This document shows positions 52,086 to 64,000 of a DNA stretch of 64,000 bases, one piece after another. The DNA is taken from contig JAXIVH010000015.1 of the NCBI GenBank assembly GCA_036785325.1, positions 7,580,741 through 7,644,740 on the forward strand, in the 5' to 3' direction. The DNA comes from Urophycis tenuis. Its lineage: Eukaryota > Chordata > Actinopteri > Gadiformes > Phycidae. Each line of letters begins with the position of its first letter. Within the stretch, counting starts at the first letter, position 1. The position numbers and the translations under genes were made by a program. The notes beneath the pieces were generated by a model. That model did no database searches. It was not told the origin of the DNA and saw only the letters and a list, made by a program, of their open reading frames with translations.

Positions 52086-53233
52086 ATGACAAAAGAAATG
52101 TTACTGTACGTCGTACTCGTCGTCTCATCGTTACTTTCTAAGGCCAACGCGCAGGACGGCGTGACTTCGGGCTACTTTTGTCCTATGCTAAGTGCCGCCG
52201 CAGGGAAGGGACGCGACACGCACCTCACTTTTCTTCAACATGCACCACTTGGAAACGTCGTGTTATATACGGCCGTGTGGACCGAAGACAACCAGCCGGT
52301 CAGATGCTCAGTGAATTCCGACCCATCCATCACTGAAGAATACCTCGCTCTCTGCAAGAATAAACCAGACATGCAAACAGACGCAGCGATCCGTCGCGTC
52401 AATGTCAGCACACTGTTGCTGTCTCCGGATAATAACCCCTGCACGCAGGAGGATGTTGCCAGAGAACCTCTGTTTGTCGGTCAAACAACGTACCATGAGG
52501 ATGAATGGGATCCTACTACCTCTAGGACATCGGAGGCGAAATCGAGAAGGAAACGCGCGTGGTTTTTCCCAGGGACTCTGTGGTGTGGAACTGGAAGCAG
52601 TGCCAATGAGTACAACCAGTTAGGTAAATAACAGTGATTGTAGATTTAGAGAGTAATAGGAACAATTCGATTGCAATGTCTTTCCTTTAATATTATTCAA
52701 ATAGTTTTAGTCCTATTTGATTAAGATATGCAAAGCTGAAGTCACAATCGATCAAAATAAAATAAACTTACATAAAATAAAGTAAAATAAGCACCGCCAA
52801 AATATGATAGATAAATAAGTTGACAACGCTTGAGGGAAAATATGATACAGTTTGACATTAGACTAAAGGGTTAGATTATCTTATATGAATATGGCTATAC
52901 AGATGTAACGCCTTTAGAATCTATAGTAGCTTATTGATTAACATTATTCATGTTTTTCCGTCCAGGTATGTTTGAAAGTGCAGACAAATGCTGTCGTGAG
53001 CACGACCACTGTGTGCATATGATCCCTTCCTTTACCGTGAATTATGGGACGCTCAACACCAACCTTTATACCGTTTCACACTGTGACTGCGACCAAAGGT
53101 AAGTCTGCGGTGGGATTTTATGAGCGTCTCTACCCTAGTATGCCTCCTGGGGTAACTCCTGATAGCATCAACTCACGTCCACTCCGCTTCTTCTTCTCTG
53201 AGTTGGATAGTGTGCCCCGTGGATAGTTCCCCC

Positions 53234-53322
<89 letters not shown>

Positions 53323-56300
53323 CCTATATAATATAAAATGATTATGTTAATTTTGATTAATTAATTAATTAAATGTTTTTTTAATCTTTTCTAAATTATT
53401 CAGATTCTGAATCTATGAAAAATATGATATATCTTTCCTCTGGCCTAAACGTTGAAACTCATCCAAGTCCTTTCAAAGCTGAAGGGCAGTCTAGCTGTAG
53501 ATGTCAAGAGAGAACATGCCAGATAAACTACTTTGAGGTTTACTATGGGTTGGAAAATATCAAATATATCCGAATAGCGACTTAAGCCTATAGATATTCA
53601 AAGGCTGCACATATCCTCTTACCTGGCACAGAAAGTGCATTTTTGGGAAACTAACAGACAAGTGCTCTGTAGTATCAAAATAGCAGTACCATTTCTTGAC
53701 ACAAGAAGTATGCATTAAATAAAACATTCCCCAAAAAACTTGTCTGGTATTTCTGTGACTTATTTGAACAATGTAGCAGGAGAGTGTCCTAAAGACAAAG
53801 GGTTTAATCCCCTATGTCCTCTGCCATCATGGTATGCATCAGTAGGCGTATTGAAGAAACATGTCCCACCCCAAATGCGCTCCTTAATGTCACAGTAGCT
53901 TATTATGACATTTACTGCCAGCTTGCGACGTAACCGCGTTCCTTCTTTACCCAACGCAAGGTTTCGACAGTGTCTCCTTGGTGTGAATGACACCATTTCC
54001 GACATTGTGGGCTACACTTTCTTCAACATCTTCAAGGTGCCCTGCTTCACTCTCATCCAAAAGAAACAGTGCAGTGAGATGACCTGGTGGGGGAGGTAAG
54101 GGCATACGTGTCCACACAACTTCAATCATTTATGTAGTTTTATTTCACTTTCACACGTGACTTATTTTTATTTGAGGCTTTTTTTTTCTGCTCTGCGTTA
54201 TAGACACGTTCTGCACTATCAGACAAAAACTATCCTTTAAAACATATGTAATGGAATTTCCTGTATGGATACATTGAGATTGCATTGCAGGTCAAGTCAA
54301 ATTCCTTGGCAAGCTGATGCTGATTTTTGGTTGAAAACAGTGAAAGAACCCAAGTGACTTTTAATACGGATGCACTTTCAAGTTTGTAGTCAGAAATGGG
54401 TCTTGTAATAACACGCCTGGCAGTGCCAGCCTACGCAGGCTCACTACCGGGCTTAGATGCAGTAAATACAATGCAACTTTTAGCCTGTAGTTTTGCTCAA
54501 TCTTAATCTTCCTTTTATCGAAAGAAATGCTTTATCAGACATGTACAATACCATATAATCAAATTCAATCTTAAATCCTGTCATGAACTGTTTTCAAAGA
54601 TCCTGGTCCTCAGGTTGTGAATTGTGCAATTGGCAATTACGCAATTGACAACCATAGGAGTTATGGAGCTATAAAAATAGTTGAAAATGAAACAAACTAA
54701 CCAGATATGCAAATTTAATCATGTCTCAACAATAGGTGCAAGGTTTCCAAAGAGGCTCCATATGCTGTCTTCCAAAACTCTTTGAGTTACATCACATCAG
54801 TCATTACAAGCACACCTGCTGCTGCCTCCGGACAAGGCGACAACTCCACTTGCACAGAGGGTTGTGCCCCGACCAACCCAAAGAGGAGACCCAACATCAA
54901 ACACACAGACATGTCCGATGCGACACTTCCGAGGTGCAGGCCCAGAGAGCCACCGAGAGGGGATACCTTCCAACCCAGGAGGAGGAAGGGCAAAGCCTGC
55001 CGCAAAAGCAGGAAACAACATGGGATTTCATCCGACCCGATGCGGCAGACAACACGGGCGGCGCGCACCACTCCTGCGACCTCATTTCTGAAGACGCCGC
55101 GGGTGGCAGCCATGTCGAGACCCACCGGAGTCGTTTCCGGTGAGGTCGTCTGGTCAGGTGATAAAAAGAACGCCGGTGGGTTGGGGGTGATGCGCGCGAG
55201 CTTGGCTACGCCGGAGGCGATCACCACGGCGAGGACATCCTCAACGGCGAGCGCCCCACCTGCGTCACAAACGACAGCGTTCGATCCGCCGGTTGGCGTC
55301 GCTACACAGACCACGGTCAACCCCGGACGTCACGCAAACGCACAAAAGAAACAGCGGCGCTGTTCACCCGGGGTGGCCCTCATCAGAGGCGGCAGCGGTC
55401 GTCCGCGGCGTGAACCATGTTTAGGAAACACGGCAATGCCTGACAAAACAGCCACAACGGCACCCTTGACGGTTGAATCTGGATTGCCAAGGCAACTGAA
55501 AACAGTGGAAACACAGAGGCCCAATAGACGAGCAGCAGCAGCAGCAGCCTCAACAACAACACCGCAAGAAACCACATCAGGCCTCTCTGTGAGAATTCCA
55601 GTAATCAAAATGTCTGGAATCCTGACTGGAACTGCAGACACATTCTGGGATGCTGGCAACTCTCCAAGGCAAAGCAATAAAGCACTCGCAAACACAGAGC
55701 CTTCATTAACAGGTGCTGTAGAGATCCTTTGCATGTCGACCTGCTCAGTCAAGTGAGCAATGTGCCAAGCATGCAGTATAATGGAATCTCATAGGAAACT
55801 GCTATAATACTATGGAATCAAAGGCCAATCAAAGTTCAACCCCACCTACTGCTTGCAGGAACTACCGTTGACCTCATTAAAAGCTTCAGGAATAAATTAA
55901 ATGTTATATTCAAGGGATAGCAAGTAGGGATAGCAAATAGTTGATTGTGTTGCTTTGGTAATTTTGAAGACAAATGACATTCATTTTTGTGTTCTACAGG
56001 GAATCTGGCCCATTGCACTGTTCTTAAAATTTTGGATGAATGTAAATACCGAATCCCAGCTTTGCAGACGAAGTTTGGTCTACAGAATATGGAGACCAAA
56101 AAGACCATTTATCATTGTGATTGCATTAATCGGTGAGGCATTGATGAATACTCTCCTGAAGCATTATTAGATGACTTGCATAATGTGAAGTATAAAATAT
56201 CACAAGAAATACTTTGATGCTTGTTTTGTTAGCCATGCTCTCTCCTTATTACCTTCTACACCTCATTGCATAACATTTTATATTTTCCAGGTTGACTCTT

Positions 56301-56680
56301 AACATCAAACCAACCAAAATAGTTCTCTCACTCCTGGAGGATTTTGTCTCAGGGCGGTGCTTTGATCTGCCAACGCAGAAAAAATGTCTCAACAGAAAAA
56401 GGTCCAATTAATATTTATGTGTGGTTATTTGTCCTGATTGAAATTTTATGTAAATCTTGAATTTGTCTATAATCTAATATGTGCTTTATTCTTTTTTTTT
56501 CTTCTTCTGTCAAGATGCATTGGACACTTCTCTCGAGCCCCTGCTGCAATTCAAGGACTTGAGCAGAATGAGGAAAGGGACACAGCTGCGAAGAAAAATG
56601 TTCTCCAAGATACAAAGATAGTTATTCCTGTTCGCTTATACAAGCGGTGCCTGAGGACTGTTGCACCTGGGACTAGCTGA
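52086..56680 (+). CDS. pla2g3: pla2g3, group III secreted phospholipase A2
   Basis: Secreted Ca2+-dependent sn-2 lipase of the bee-venom type. Exons: 52086-52623, 52966-53098, 53961-54095, 54736-55712, 56000-56132, 56291-56401 and 56515-56680, giving about 730 residues (human about 509). A signal peptide (LLYVVLVVSSLLSKANA) and an N-terminal domain precede a furin-type site RRKR before AWFFPGTLWCG. The Ca2+ loop, CCREHDHC (catalytic His) and HCDCDQR (Asp) define the catalytic domain; RFRQCL and NDTISDIVGYTFFNIFKVPCF follow. Exon 4 encodes about 320 residues of Ser/Thr/Arg-rich low-complexity sequence. The last exons restore a family-like Cys region (CTVLKILDECKYRIPAL, HCDCINR). The exon 4 donor at 55712 (CAG|GTGCTG) was chosen because it alone keeps phase; a better-looking GTGAGC at 55753 would shift the frame. 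Confidence 0.92.
53236..53322. repeat. (TA)n microsatellite in pla2g3 intron 2
   Basis: About 40 TA units. Confidence 0.95.
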
Positions 56681-57129
56681 TGACTGCACATTTCAATGCC
56701 TAAAGTATTGTAGAGTGAACTGTACAATCTACATTTTGTATGTCCATTTCATGAAACATTTTCAGAAATTGTTTACAATTGTTTTATTGGGAAAATAATT
56801 CCCACATCATATATCTATATATCTACATCTACGTATTTTTTTTTACACATGTTTAACATCAGAATCATCCATTTTATGGATGTATATATATCAATTGATG
56901 TGATTTATTTTTGCCGTCAGGAAAATTACACCGCATGTACACATGATGGCGCCATAGTATCTCTTTACAGTCCACACAGAAATGCTTGTACAATCCAAAA
57001 ATAGATTTTGATGATGATGATTATAACCGAAAGTGTTTTCTTTGTGTAATAGATAGTCCGAGGTATAGAAAAGAACTTGCATTTTGTTTCATAGAATAAT
57101 CCAATTAACTGCAGGATTCATGTATAATA

Positions 57130-57702
57130 CACATTTGACAGCTTATTTTTTCCCGCAGTGTATGCTGGGAACAATTAGATGGCCTTGGAAACATGGCGTC
57201 GTACTGACAGCTGGGAGGTACTCATTATCTTGTCCAACGGGTGATACAGAGGTTGGACAGTTTGCGGAACTATAGTGTTAATTATTATACTTGGAAGGAT
57301 CGTGTTCCCTGCAGTGATTCTCTAGGACGAGTCGTCATGCTCGAATAGACGTTTTAATAACGGATTTATTACGAGTGTCACGCCCACCCTGTAACGTTAG
57401 CGTACGCGTTAGCTGGATACGCTACTAGCTAATCAGGTCTGCCTGCTGGTCGCTGCTGTCAGCACCTGATGACAACCTGTGTTTTATGAAGAGAGCTGTC
57501 TATCTGCTGGGTTTTTTCGGTTTGCCGATAACACACGTCGTATCTTCAGCAGCACAATACATCTTAAAGACAGTCCTTCAAGCAACCTGCGAGTATGTGG
57601 ATTTATAGCTAGCCAACAAGCTAGCCAGGGCGTTTCTGTTATTTCTAGTTACTGAATTTTTAATGTTCGACCCTTTTGGTATATTTGTCGGAGGAGAGAG
57701 CG
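57130..57702 (+). promoter_or_regulatory. Promoter and 5' UTR region of the hectd4-like gene
   Basis: GC-richer than its surroundings. GTATGCTGGGAAC at 57161-57173 resembles the inverse of the TCCCAGCATGC core of ZNF143-type promoter elements. The first coding exon starts at 57703. The transcription start is not known. Confidence 0.4.
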
Positions 57703-60700
57703 ATGGGCTCCGGGGCAGTCGATTCGTCCCAATGGCTCTCTGTGAAGGAAGAAACGATTTTCCTTCACGATGGACTTATTCGGGTCACGGATCTGGCTGA
57801 ATTACCCAGTGAAATAGGAGTGTCTGAGCAGGGGGACACTGAACAGGAGGTGAGTAAACCAAAAGACCACAAACATGACCGCTGCGGCTCTTAGATTCGG
57901 GCGTGTGATGCGTCGTATCAACAGTAGCAACGGTAACTAGTGCTGTGCAATCCATGAGGACTTCAGTGCAGTAAACAGAAGGGATGTCTCCCTTTGCAGG
58001 CGTAGCCTGTGCTTGTCCAGACCTCCACAACCCATTGAGAAAGTCTCGATAAAGGTTAATATAGCCTGAACCTGGGTGTTACTACTAGAGCAGTCAAAAA
58101 GCGTGTCAGAGTGCATACGTAAACCCCTTCAGTTGCATTTCTAGAACGTCAGTGTTGGTAGACGTGGTTGACGTACGCAGGACGAAAACATTAGATACAT
58201 AATTGGATATATAACAAAGAAGCAAATGTGGTTGCGCAAGTGTTCATTTTGCTTGGCCAAAGTGACTGTTGACAACCCAGAGTTGCTTCAGTCACGGAGC
58301 TTCCAAGTTGTTGACCCCACCTAATATGACCATGAAGTTAGATCTTGCCCCATTGAGCCTCACACCTGAAGCAAACATCCCTATGGTCACCACGTTGCCA
58401 TTATTGTGGAAGCGTTTGTAAAATCTCATGACCATAGTCAGAAGGTAGCCCAGGTAGTGGCCACACACATACTACCTATCTAAAGTAGACCTGACTTTAG
58501 AGGCCGGATCCTGGCTACCACTGAGGCAGGAGGTCGGTCCCCACAAGTAGTGATGAGAACACGGGTCTTGATCCTGTGTTGAGCCAGCCTACTCTTGTGG
58601 TGTTGTAAATATCCACGCCATGAGTGAAAGAGCCTTCTGAGAAGGTCCAAGAGTCGGCTGCAGCTGTGAGATGTCCCCACAGGCAGCAGCAAAACGCTTG
58701 TTTGCTGTGTCTCCTATGGTGCCAGCACAATGATTTCAGACAAGGCTTGTCTGTTGCTTCCACCCCAGGACCTGCTCTGCCCTCTGTATGTTGCGGTCTT
58801 CCCTGACTTACCCAATGGCACTATGCTATAGTACTGCTGCAGTGGTCTTGTAGTGCTGCCATTGGGTGACCACATTGAGTACCACAAGTCATGGCAGATT
58901 AGCTACGACGAGAGTCTCCATTCATTACGAATTGAAGGATACACCCACCACTGTGTCGGTAATGACTGTTTTGACTCATCAAAGGATTAACGAAAAAGAC
59001 TGGTTTGTGTTCTCACCATGATTATCCAGTTAACGCAGGAAGAAAAGTTTTCTCCATGCGAGTAGGAGGTGAACTAAGGTGTAAGGCACACACACTGACG
59101 GCATATGTGGCCGTACTATGCAGCGTTATTTGCCTACAACCTGTGAGGGGAAGAGATCAAACAGTGATTACTGCTCCACAGGAATATGTGTTCGCTAGTT
59201 CCAGGTTTTCACTTTTTAAAAGTATGAGCCAGACAAGAGCGTTAATATGTGCACGATAAACAATGATCAGTCATGATGAACAGATAGCTGCAACACGATA
59301 CTGTATGTTTGGCAACTAGTAACTAATTGTATTGATTTAGAGTTAAAAATCAATGGCCTTTCCACGTTTACTCCATAAGCTCCTCATTTTGGCTGACCGA
59401 AATTTGCATTTTTTTACATATCTTGTTCCAGGGGTGGAACTTAAATGTAATTATCAAGCAGAATAAACAATATTTTATTGGCTACAATATTACTTTGCAG
59501 TGAATGATCCATCAAAAACAATGCACGGCTAAAATGACGCGGTGTTGCAGCACTGGCCATGTTATTGTATATAAGTATGCCATATCCATCTGCATTATAG
59601 AGAGGGCAGAGCATTAGCACGTCCTTCTCCAGGCCTTGATGTGGAATGTTTCTCGTAGACACAGCGTATCCACACTGGACTGAGAGTATTGTCCTAATCA
59701 ACTTACACCGTGCTCGGATTCTTTCGTAAAATGTGAAGTGCGCATGACTGGTCAAATTCAATTGGTTGTGATTCGGCAGTAGAACTTCTTTTCTCTAAAC
59801 TCCTTATGACCAGGAGCTAACGAAACACTAACATGGCCGATATCCTTTGTGCCAAAAAGTATTTAAAAAAAATGAAGGCTGTTATTTTATTTTTAAGTGC
59901 CTTATAAAGGCTGCAAGTCACACAATGATCCAGTCCAAGTCATAATACAATCTGAAAAACAAGACAAAAACATGGTCAATAGGAGATAAGCCAAAGCGTC
60001 GAGTAAGACATGAGATATATGCTATTACTGCAAGCAGACTTGGCTACAAAGTTGTGCTTTCAGTTGAGACTTGAAGTAGTTGAGCTTTCGCCCAAGCCCT
60101 GAGGGAGATCCTTCCATAACATCGGGCCATCCCACATCCGCTGGCCAGCTCCATCAGGCCCTGTCGCCCACAGAGCCAAGTCTGGAGGGGGAAGGGATCC
60201 CCAGTGAAATGGTCTCATATAGCTCAATATCTTCAACCCACTCCACACAAATCCATGCCGGCATACCATGTTAAGAATTGTGCGATTTACTGGCAGCTAT
60301 CTAAATATAGTGTGTGCAGTGTGATCTGCTGAACTTCGTCATATAGCCAAGTATATTTGTGCCAACTTCAGATCATTCACTTGTTTTATTTGACGATTAA
60401 GACCACTAGGAGAGGCAGCAAAATAATGAAACGTTGCATAATCTGTAAATTCTTAGGTAAATTTCAGCCACTGATTACTGCCGTACCCAGTGTCATTTCA
60501 TTAATAGCCATCTTGATGGCTTCTAGAATTTCTTCACCATATTGATGGCTTCTAGAATGTCTTCACATGGCAGGAGTCATTCATATGCTATCAACTCCCT
60601 GACATTGTTGTATGAGGCTTCTACAATTGGGTGTTTGAAGTAGGCTATACCTTGGCTTTGAAGTGACAGAGTCGTGTCTCTCAGTCCCCAGCAGCAGGGT

Positions 60701-63337
60701 ACATTAAAGAAGCTATGCTGGCTATTTATATCCTTTCAACATTGGGCTTTTTGCATACCATGGTGGAAAAGGCCCCAGCATCCAATTAAAGACTGTTACC
60801 GTAATATTAGTAGCATTTCTGAAATACAATCAATATAGATTGTGCTTGCTCAATTGTATAATGGATATTTGCTTCTGCTCTGGGATTCTTGGGCAACAGT
60901 GTAATCAATATCTAAAATGCTGCCTAAGTGCATGGGAAGCACATCTTTCTCACCCGTGATAGGCTGATCCTAATGGGTGTCTTGCTGTCCCGGACCAACC
61001 AGACCCCTTTCAACCTGGTCTGGAAGCACAAGGTGTTGGATTTTCTCCGTTATTAGATGAGAACATGGGGACACCAACCCACAAGTATTTTCAAAGAAAT
61101 CAATGAAATTCAAATAGATTTTTTTTTCTTCTATTTTTATCCCTGCCTGACTTATAACTCCCTGAAGAAGAGCGGCCTTGAACCATGCTAAATGGTGTTA
61201 AAAAATCCTTATAATCCCCTGGCCATGCTGGCCATACTTTGGTTCCAGTTGCCAGTTCAATGGGATAAGATTACAGTTTTTGAGCAGTGTATTCATAGCA
61301 ACATATATTTTGTGATTCTGGTTGAATACTGATGAGCCCAGTGCCAGGCAGAAGTTTGCGCAGTTTGAACTTTGAACTTAAGCATAGTTTGCCGGCTTTA
61401 CGTTATCGAACCGAAGATACCATTTGCTATGCTTCTCCTCAGTAGTGAGTTTTGTTGACAATTTATCTGACTGACTGTGCACTATAACATAGTAAATTCA
61501 GATTTGCTAAATCTGAAAGCAGAAAGCAAAGCGGTGGTTTTATAACCAACACACGAGTCTAGGATTGATCCTCCGCTCCGGAACCCCCGTCGTTTGGTCT
61601 GAGGGTTCCAAATGGTGCCGTTACCTCACTCACCGCCCGTGTCCCTCTCTCTCTCCCCCCCCCCCCCCCCCGGGTCCCCCTCTCTCCCCCCCCCCCGGGT
61701 CCCTCTCTCTCCCCCCCACCAGATCCTCACCTTCGAGACCAAGAACCCGGCGGAGTTGGCCGAGCGTCTGCGCGCCGTCTGCGGCAACCAGAGCAATGCC
61801 TACGCCCGGCTGCTAGAGTACCGGCTCAACGCCCTGCGCGGCCTGTGGGGGGCGCAGCGCCAACTGGCCCTGGAGGAGCAGCAGGAGCGCGAGGGAGTGG
61901 GCGGCGCCGACGAGGAGGCCCTGGCGCTGCTGAAGCGGCAGGGGCTGCTGCAGCAGCCAGAGCAGGCGCCCTTCACCTCCCGCGTGGGCCTGCTGCTGGT
62001 CTTCCCCCTGCTGCAGTCGCAGAGCCGCAGCGACCCGGCGCTGTGCGGCGTCACGGCGGAGGTGCTGCTGGCCTGCCTGCGGGACTGCCAGCCGCTCAGC
62101 CTCAGCAAGGAGCCGTCCGACTGCCTCAACGGCCTGGAGGGGCTCCTGTGCTCCTGGCTGGAGGACGGCGGCCAGCAGGAGGCCCACACCCCGGCACTCC
62201 ACGCCCACCGGCAGAGGGAGAACGCGGCCGCCGCCCTGGTGGCGCTGGCCTGCGCAAGGTAAGGGGTGAACGCCCAGGCGTGGGCGCTTTCGGTTTCACC
62301 TTTACCCCCCCCTGGGGAATGCATCACCTGAACAGGTGGATCCTGGGAGGTCTTCAGGATGAAGGAACACGAGTCATTCATTGGCAGCCTACAGGTGCTG
62401 TTGAGAGCCAACAGAGATAAAATGTCAGACATGCACTGTAATCAAGTCAGCTGACAAACTAATTATATTTCTAAGTGTTTGCTCGAGTCTAACTTTTTTT
62501 GTGATGTGTTTTTTCAGTGATGATAACTACTGCTTTTTTTTTTTTTTTACTGATTTTTGTTTGAGTACCCCCCTCAAACATGGAATTAAAGTGCAGATAG
62601 TTAGCATGCGGTGTTTTGGTTTTTGTTTACTTGACACCAGGCGACTCAGAGTCCCTTCCTGTTCTGTCACCAGCCAGTGTTTTTTCGTACACTGGCTTCT
62701 GCTGTTGACAACTGAGCTGCTTGACTTGTCAAAACCAGAACTCGCCGCTCTTTGTGCGGCTTCTGTAGAGGCCGGGGCTGCCATTGTTGGAAGGAAGCAT
62801 CCAGCCTCACTGACCCATTCACCGACAGTGGGAGCTAATTAAAGAGCTATCTGCTGTTTACCTCTCCCCCCCCCCCCCCCCTCCCCAGCTTTCAATGATG
62901 CACCGTTTGCTCTCTATTGGTTTTTTTTTGTAATTAGACTTCCCTCAGTGTGGAGGTGGTGAGGGCCCAGGCAACTCGAGGCTGACTCATCCCCTGTCTC
63001 TTCAGCATGTGGATAATGACTCACATGGATAGAGCACCATAACATACATGGCTATACATAGCATACTGTTCCAAATTCCATATTCCAGAATACTGTTGTG
63101 GATTCAGAGCTAATGCATCAGACAGTGGACACCTGCTTGCTAAGTTTGGAAGTTGCTCAACCATAGAATGGTGAAGCTGCAGAAACATCAATACATGTCA
63201 GCGTTGCGTGAACTTGCTTCACAGTTAACCCAGTGTCGTCTCAAAGTGAATCCCAGTGTTTCCCCCCCTCGTAGTTCCCTGGAAAACCCTGAGCTGTGCG
63301 ATTTTGAACAGCAGTGCACTCACTGCTGCCCCATTTC

Positions 63338-63369
<32 letters not shown>

Positions 63370-63521
63370 CTCCTCCAGGGGGTCCCTGAAAACCTTCATC
63401 CACACGGTTCACTTGCTGCAGAAGCAGACAGACCTGGGCCAGCTCCCCGTCGCCGACGTCCTCTACAGGTGAGCAGCGCCGGGTGAAACACATTCCGCGT
63501 CCTTTCCTCCCCCCCGTATAT

Positions 63522-63578
<57 letters not shown>

Positions 63579-63753
63579 ACACACAAACAACAACAACCCC
63601 CGTGGTCTCTCCTCTCCCGCTCCAGGCTGCTGGTTTTGGAGGGGGGGCCGGGCTCCCCGTCGTGCCTCCTGGGGGGGAAGCACAGCGTGTCGTGGGGCTT
63701 CGAGGACATGCTGCCCACGCCCGACAGCACGGCAGGGGCCGCCGAGAGCAAAG
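57703..63753 (+). CDS. hectd4: Probable hectd4 (large HECT E3 ligase), first coding exons
   Basis: Coding exons: 57703-57849 (ATG in GAGCGATGGGC, product MGSGAVDSSQWLSVKEE… ending at a GTGAGT donor), 61723-62258, 63379-63468 and 63626-63753, all in phase; the last ends at GTACGT and the gene continues past the window. Segments include LAERLRAVCGNQSNAYARLL, YRLNALRGLWGAQRQLALEE, TFIHTVHLLQKQTDLGQLP and GSPSCLLGGKHSVSWGFEDM. These match my memory of the N-terminal region of HECTD4, a giant cytosolic ubiquitin ligase, and human HECTD4 neighbours RPH3A on 12q24.13, which supports the call. The HECT domain itself would lie far downstream. If not HECTD4, it is another very large conserved gene; the exon structure is secure either way. 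Confidence 0.65.
57850..61722 (+). other. First intron of the hectd4-like gene
   Basis: 3.9 kb with no recognised exon. A dispersed-repeat-like stretch is near 60060-60290 (CGCCCAAGCCCTGAGGGAGA…), similar in feel to moderately repetitive fish sequence but not classified. C runs at 61657-61697 form the pyrimidine tract before the acceptor at 61722. Confidence 0.4.
63339..63369. repeat. (TG)n directly before a hectd4 exon acceptor
   Basis: About 15 TG units followed by TCTCCTCCAG and the exon at 63379. Confidence 0.95.
63522..63588. repeat. (CA)n microsatellite in the next hectd4 intron
   Basis: About 30 CA units between exons ending at 63468 and starting at 63626. Confidence 0.95.
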
Positions 63754-64000
63754 GTACGTTGTCCGTCCCCACGTGCCCCTGGTCCTCTGAGGCCTGGTTG
63801 GCGTCACCTGTAGAGGGGGGGGGGGCGATTCGCTAGCCCACTCACACTGTGTAATTGTGGACGAGTCTTCCGCTGGCTTTCACACGAGCACTTTCGGTCG
63901 GCTTAGAGGTTACGCGATTACCATCCAACCGGTGGAAAGATAAAGTGTGATTGTATTGTTAAATTGGAGTGGACAGTGAGACAGGTTTTACATGTAAAAT

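Noticed and set aside
55741..55756. GTGAGC donor at the end of pla2g3 exon 4
   Set aside because: Better consensus than the chosen site, but leaves phase 2 and would destroy the conserved frame of the next exon.
59441..59761. 106-residue minus-strand open frame in the hectd4 intron
   Set aside because: No domain, no splice or promoter context, AT-rich surroundings.

Overview
The window is vertebrate nuclear DNA, almost certainly from a ray-finned fish. Genes have many short exons with GT-AG introns, they encode vertebrate-specific proteins, and the DNA between them holds fish-type retroelements, tRNA-derived SINEs, a hAT-like MITE and an unusual load of microsatellites (CA, CACT, GA) and long C/G homopolymers. 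The microsatellite density resembles that reported for cod-like fishes, but the species cannot be fixed from the sequence.

Layout, left to right. (1) 1-4180, minus strand: the first 15 coding exons of snrnp200 (the Brr2 spliceosomal helicase), running off the left edge. (2) About 4780-12100: old LTR-element debris. It contains a reverse-oriented LTR, a disrupted plus-strand endogenous retrovirus with protease/RT/integrase remnants, no recognisable gag or env, a polypurine tract and a 3' LTR. (3) 13615-14480, minus: a two-exon transcription unit predicted to encode a 68-residue single-pass membrane microprotein that I do not recognise. (4) 15685-21912, minus: a complete 13-exon vps33a (598 aa, HOPS/CORVET subunit). 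(5) About 33.7-46.97 kb, plus: rph3a (rabphilin-3A), with a Rab-binding zinc finger and two C2 domains, a long repeat-rich upstream region, and splice-site peculiarities. (6) 47392-51792, minus: an apparently intact Ty3/gypsy retrotransposon with identical 189-bp LTRs, a 4-bp target duplication, a CHCC-type Gag and a textbook -1 frameshift signal. (7) 52086-56680, plus: a complete 7-exon pla2g3 (group III secreted phospholipase A2) with a very long middle exon. (8) 57703 to the right edge, plus: the first coding exons of a large gene, probably hectd4.

The genes are unrelated housekeeping, trafficking, neuronal and secreted-enzyme genes and do not form one pathway. The most interesting structures are the frameshift cassette of the young gypsy element and its position 0.3 kb upstream of pla2g3, the membrane microprotein next to vps33a, a minisatellite in rph3a built from eight copies of an exon-intron junction, several likely GC-AG introns, and UG-rich microsatellites lying directly against splice sites in vps33a and hectd4.

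Exon limits were derived by hand from splice signals, reading phase and recalled family sequence; no alignment or expression data were available.
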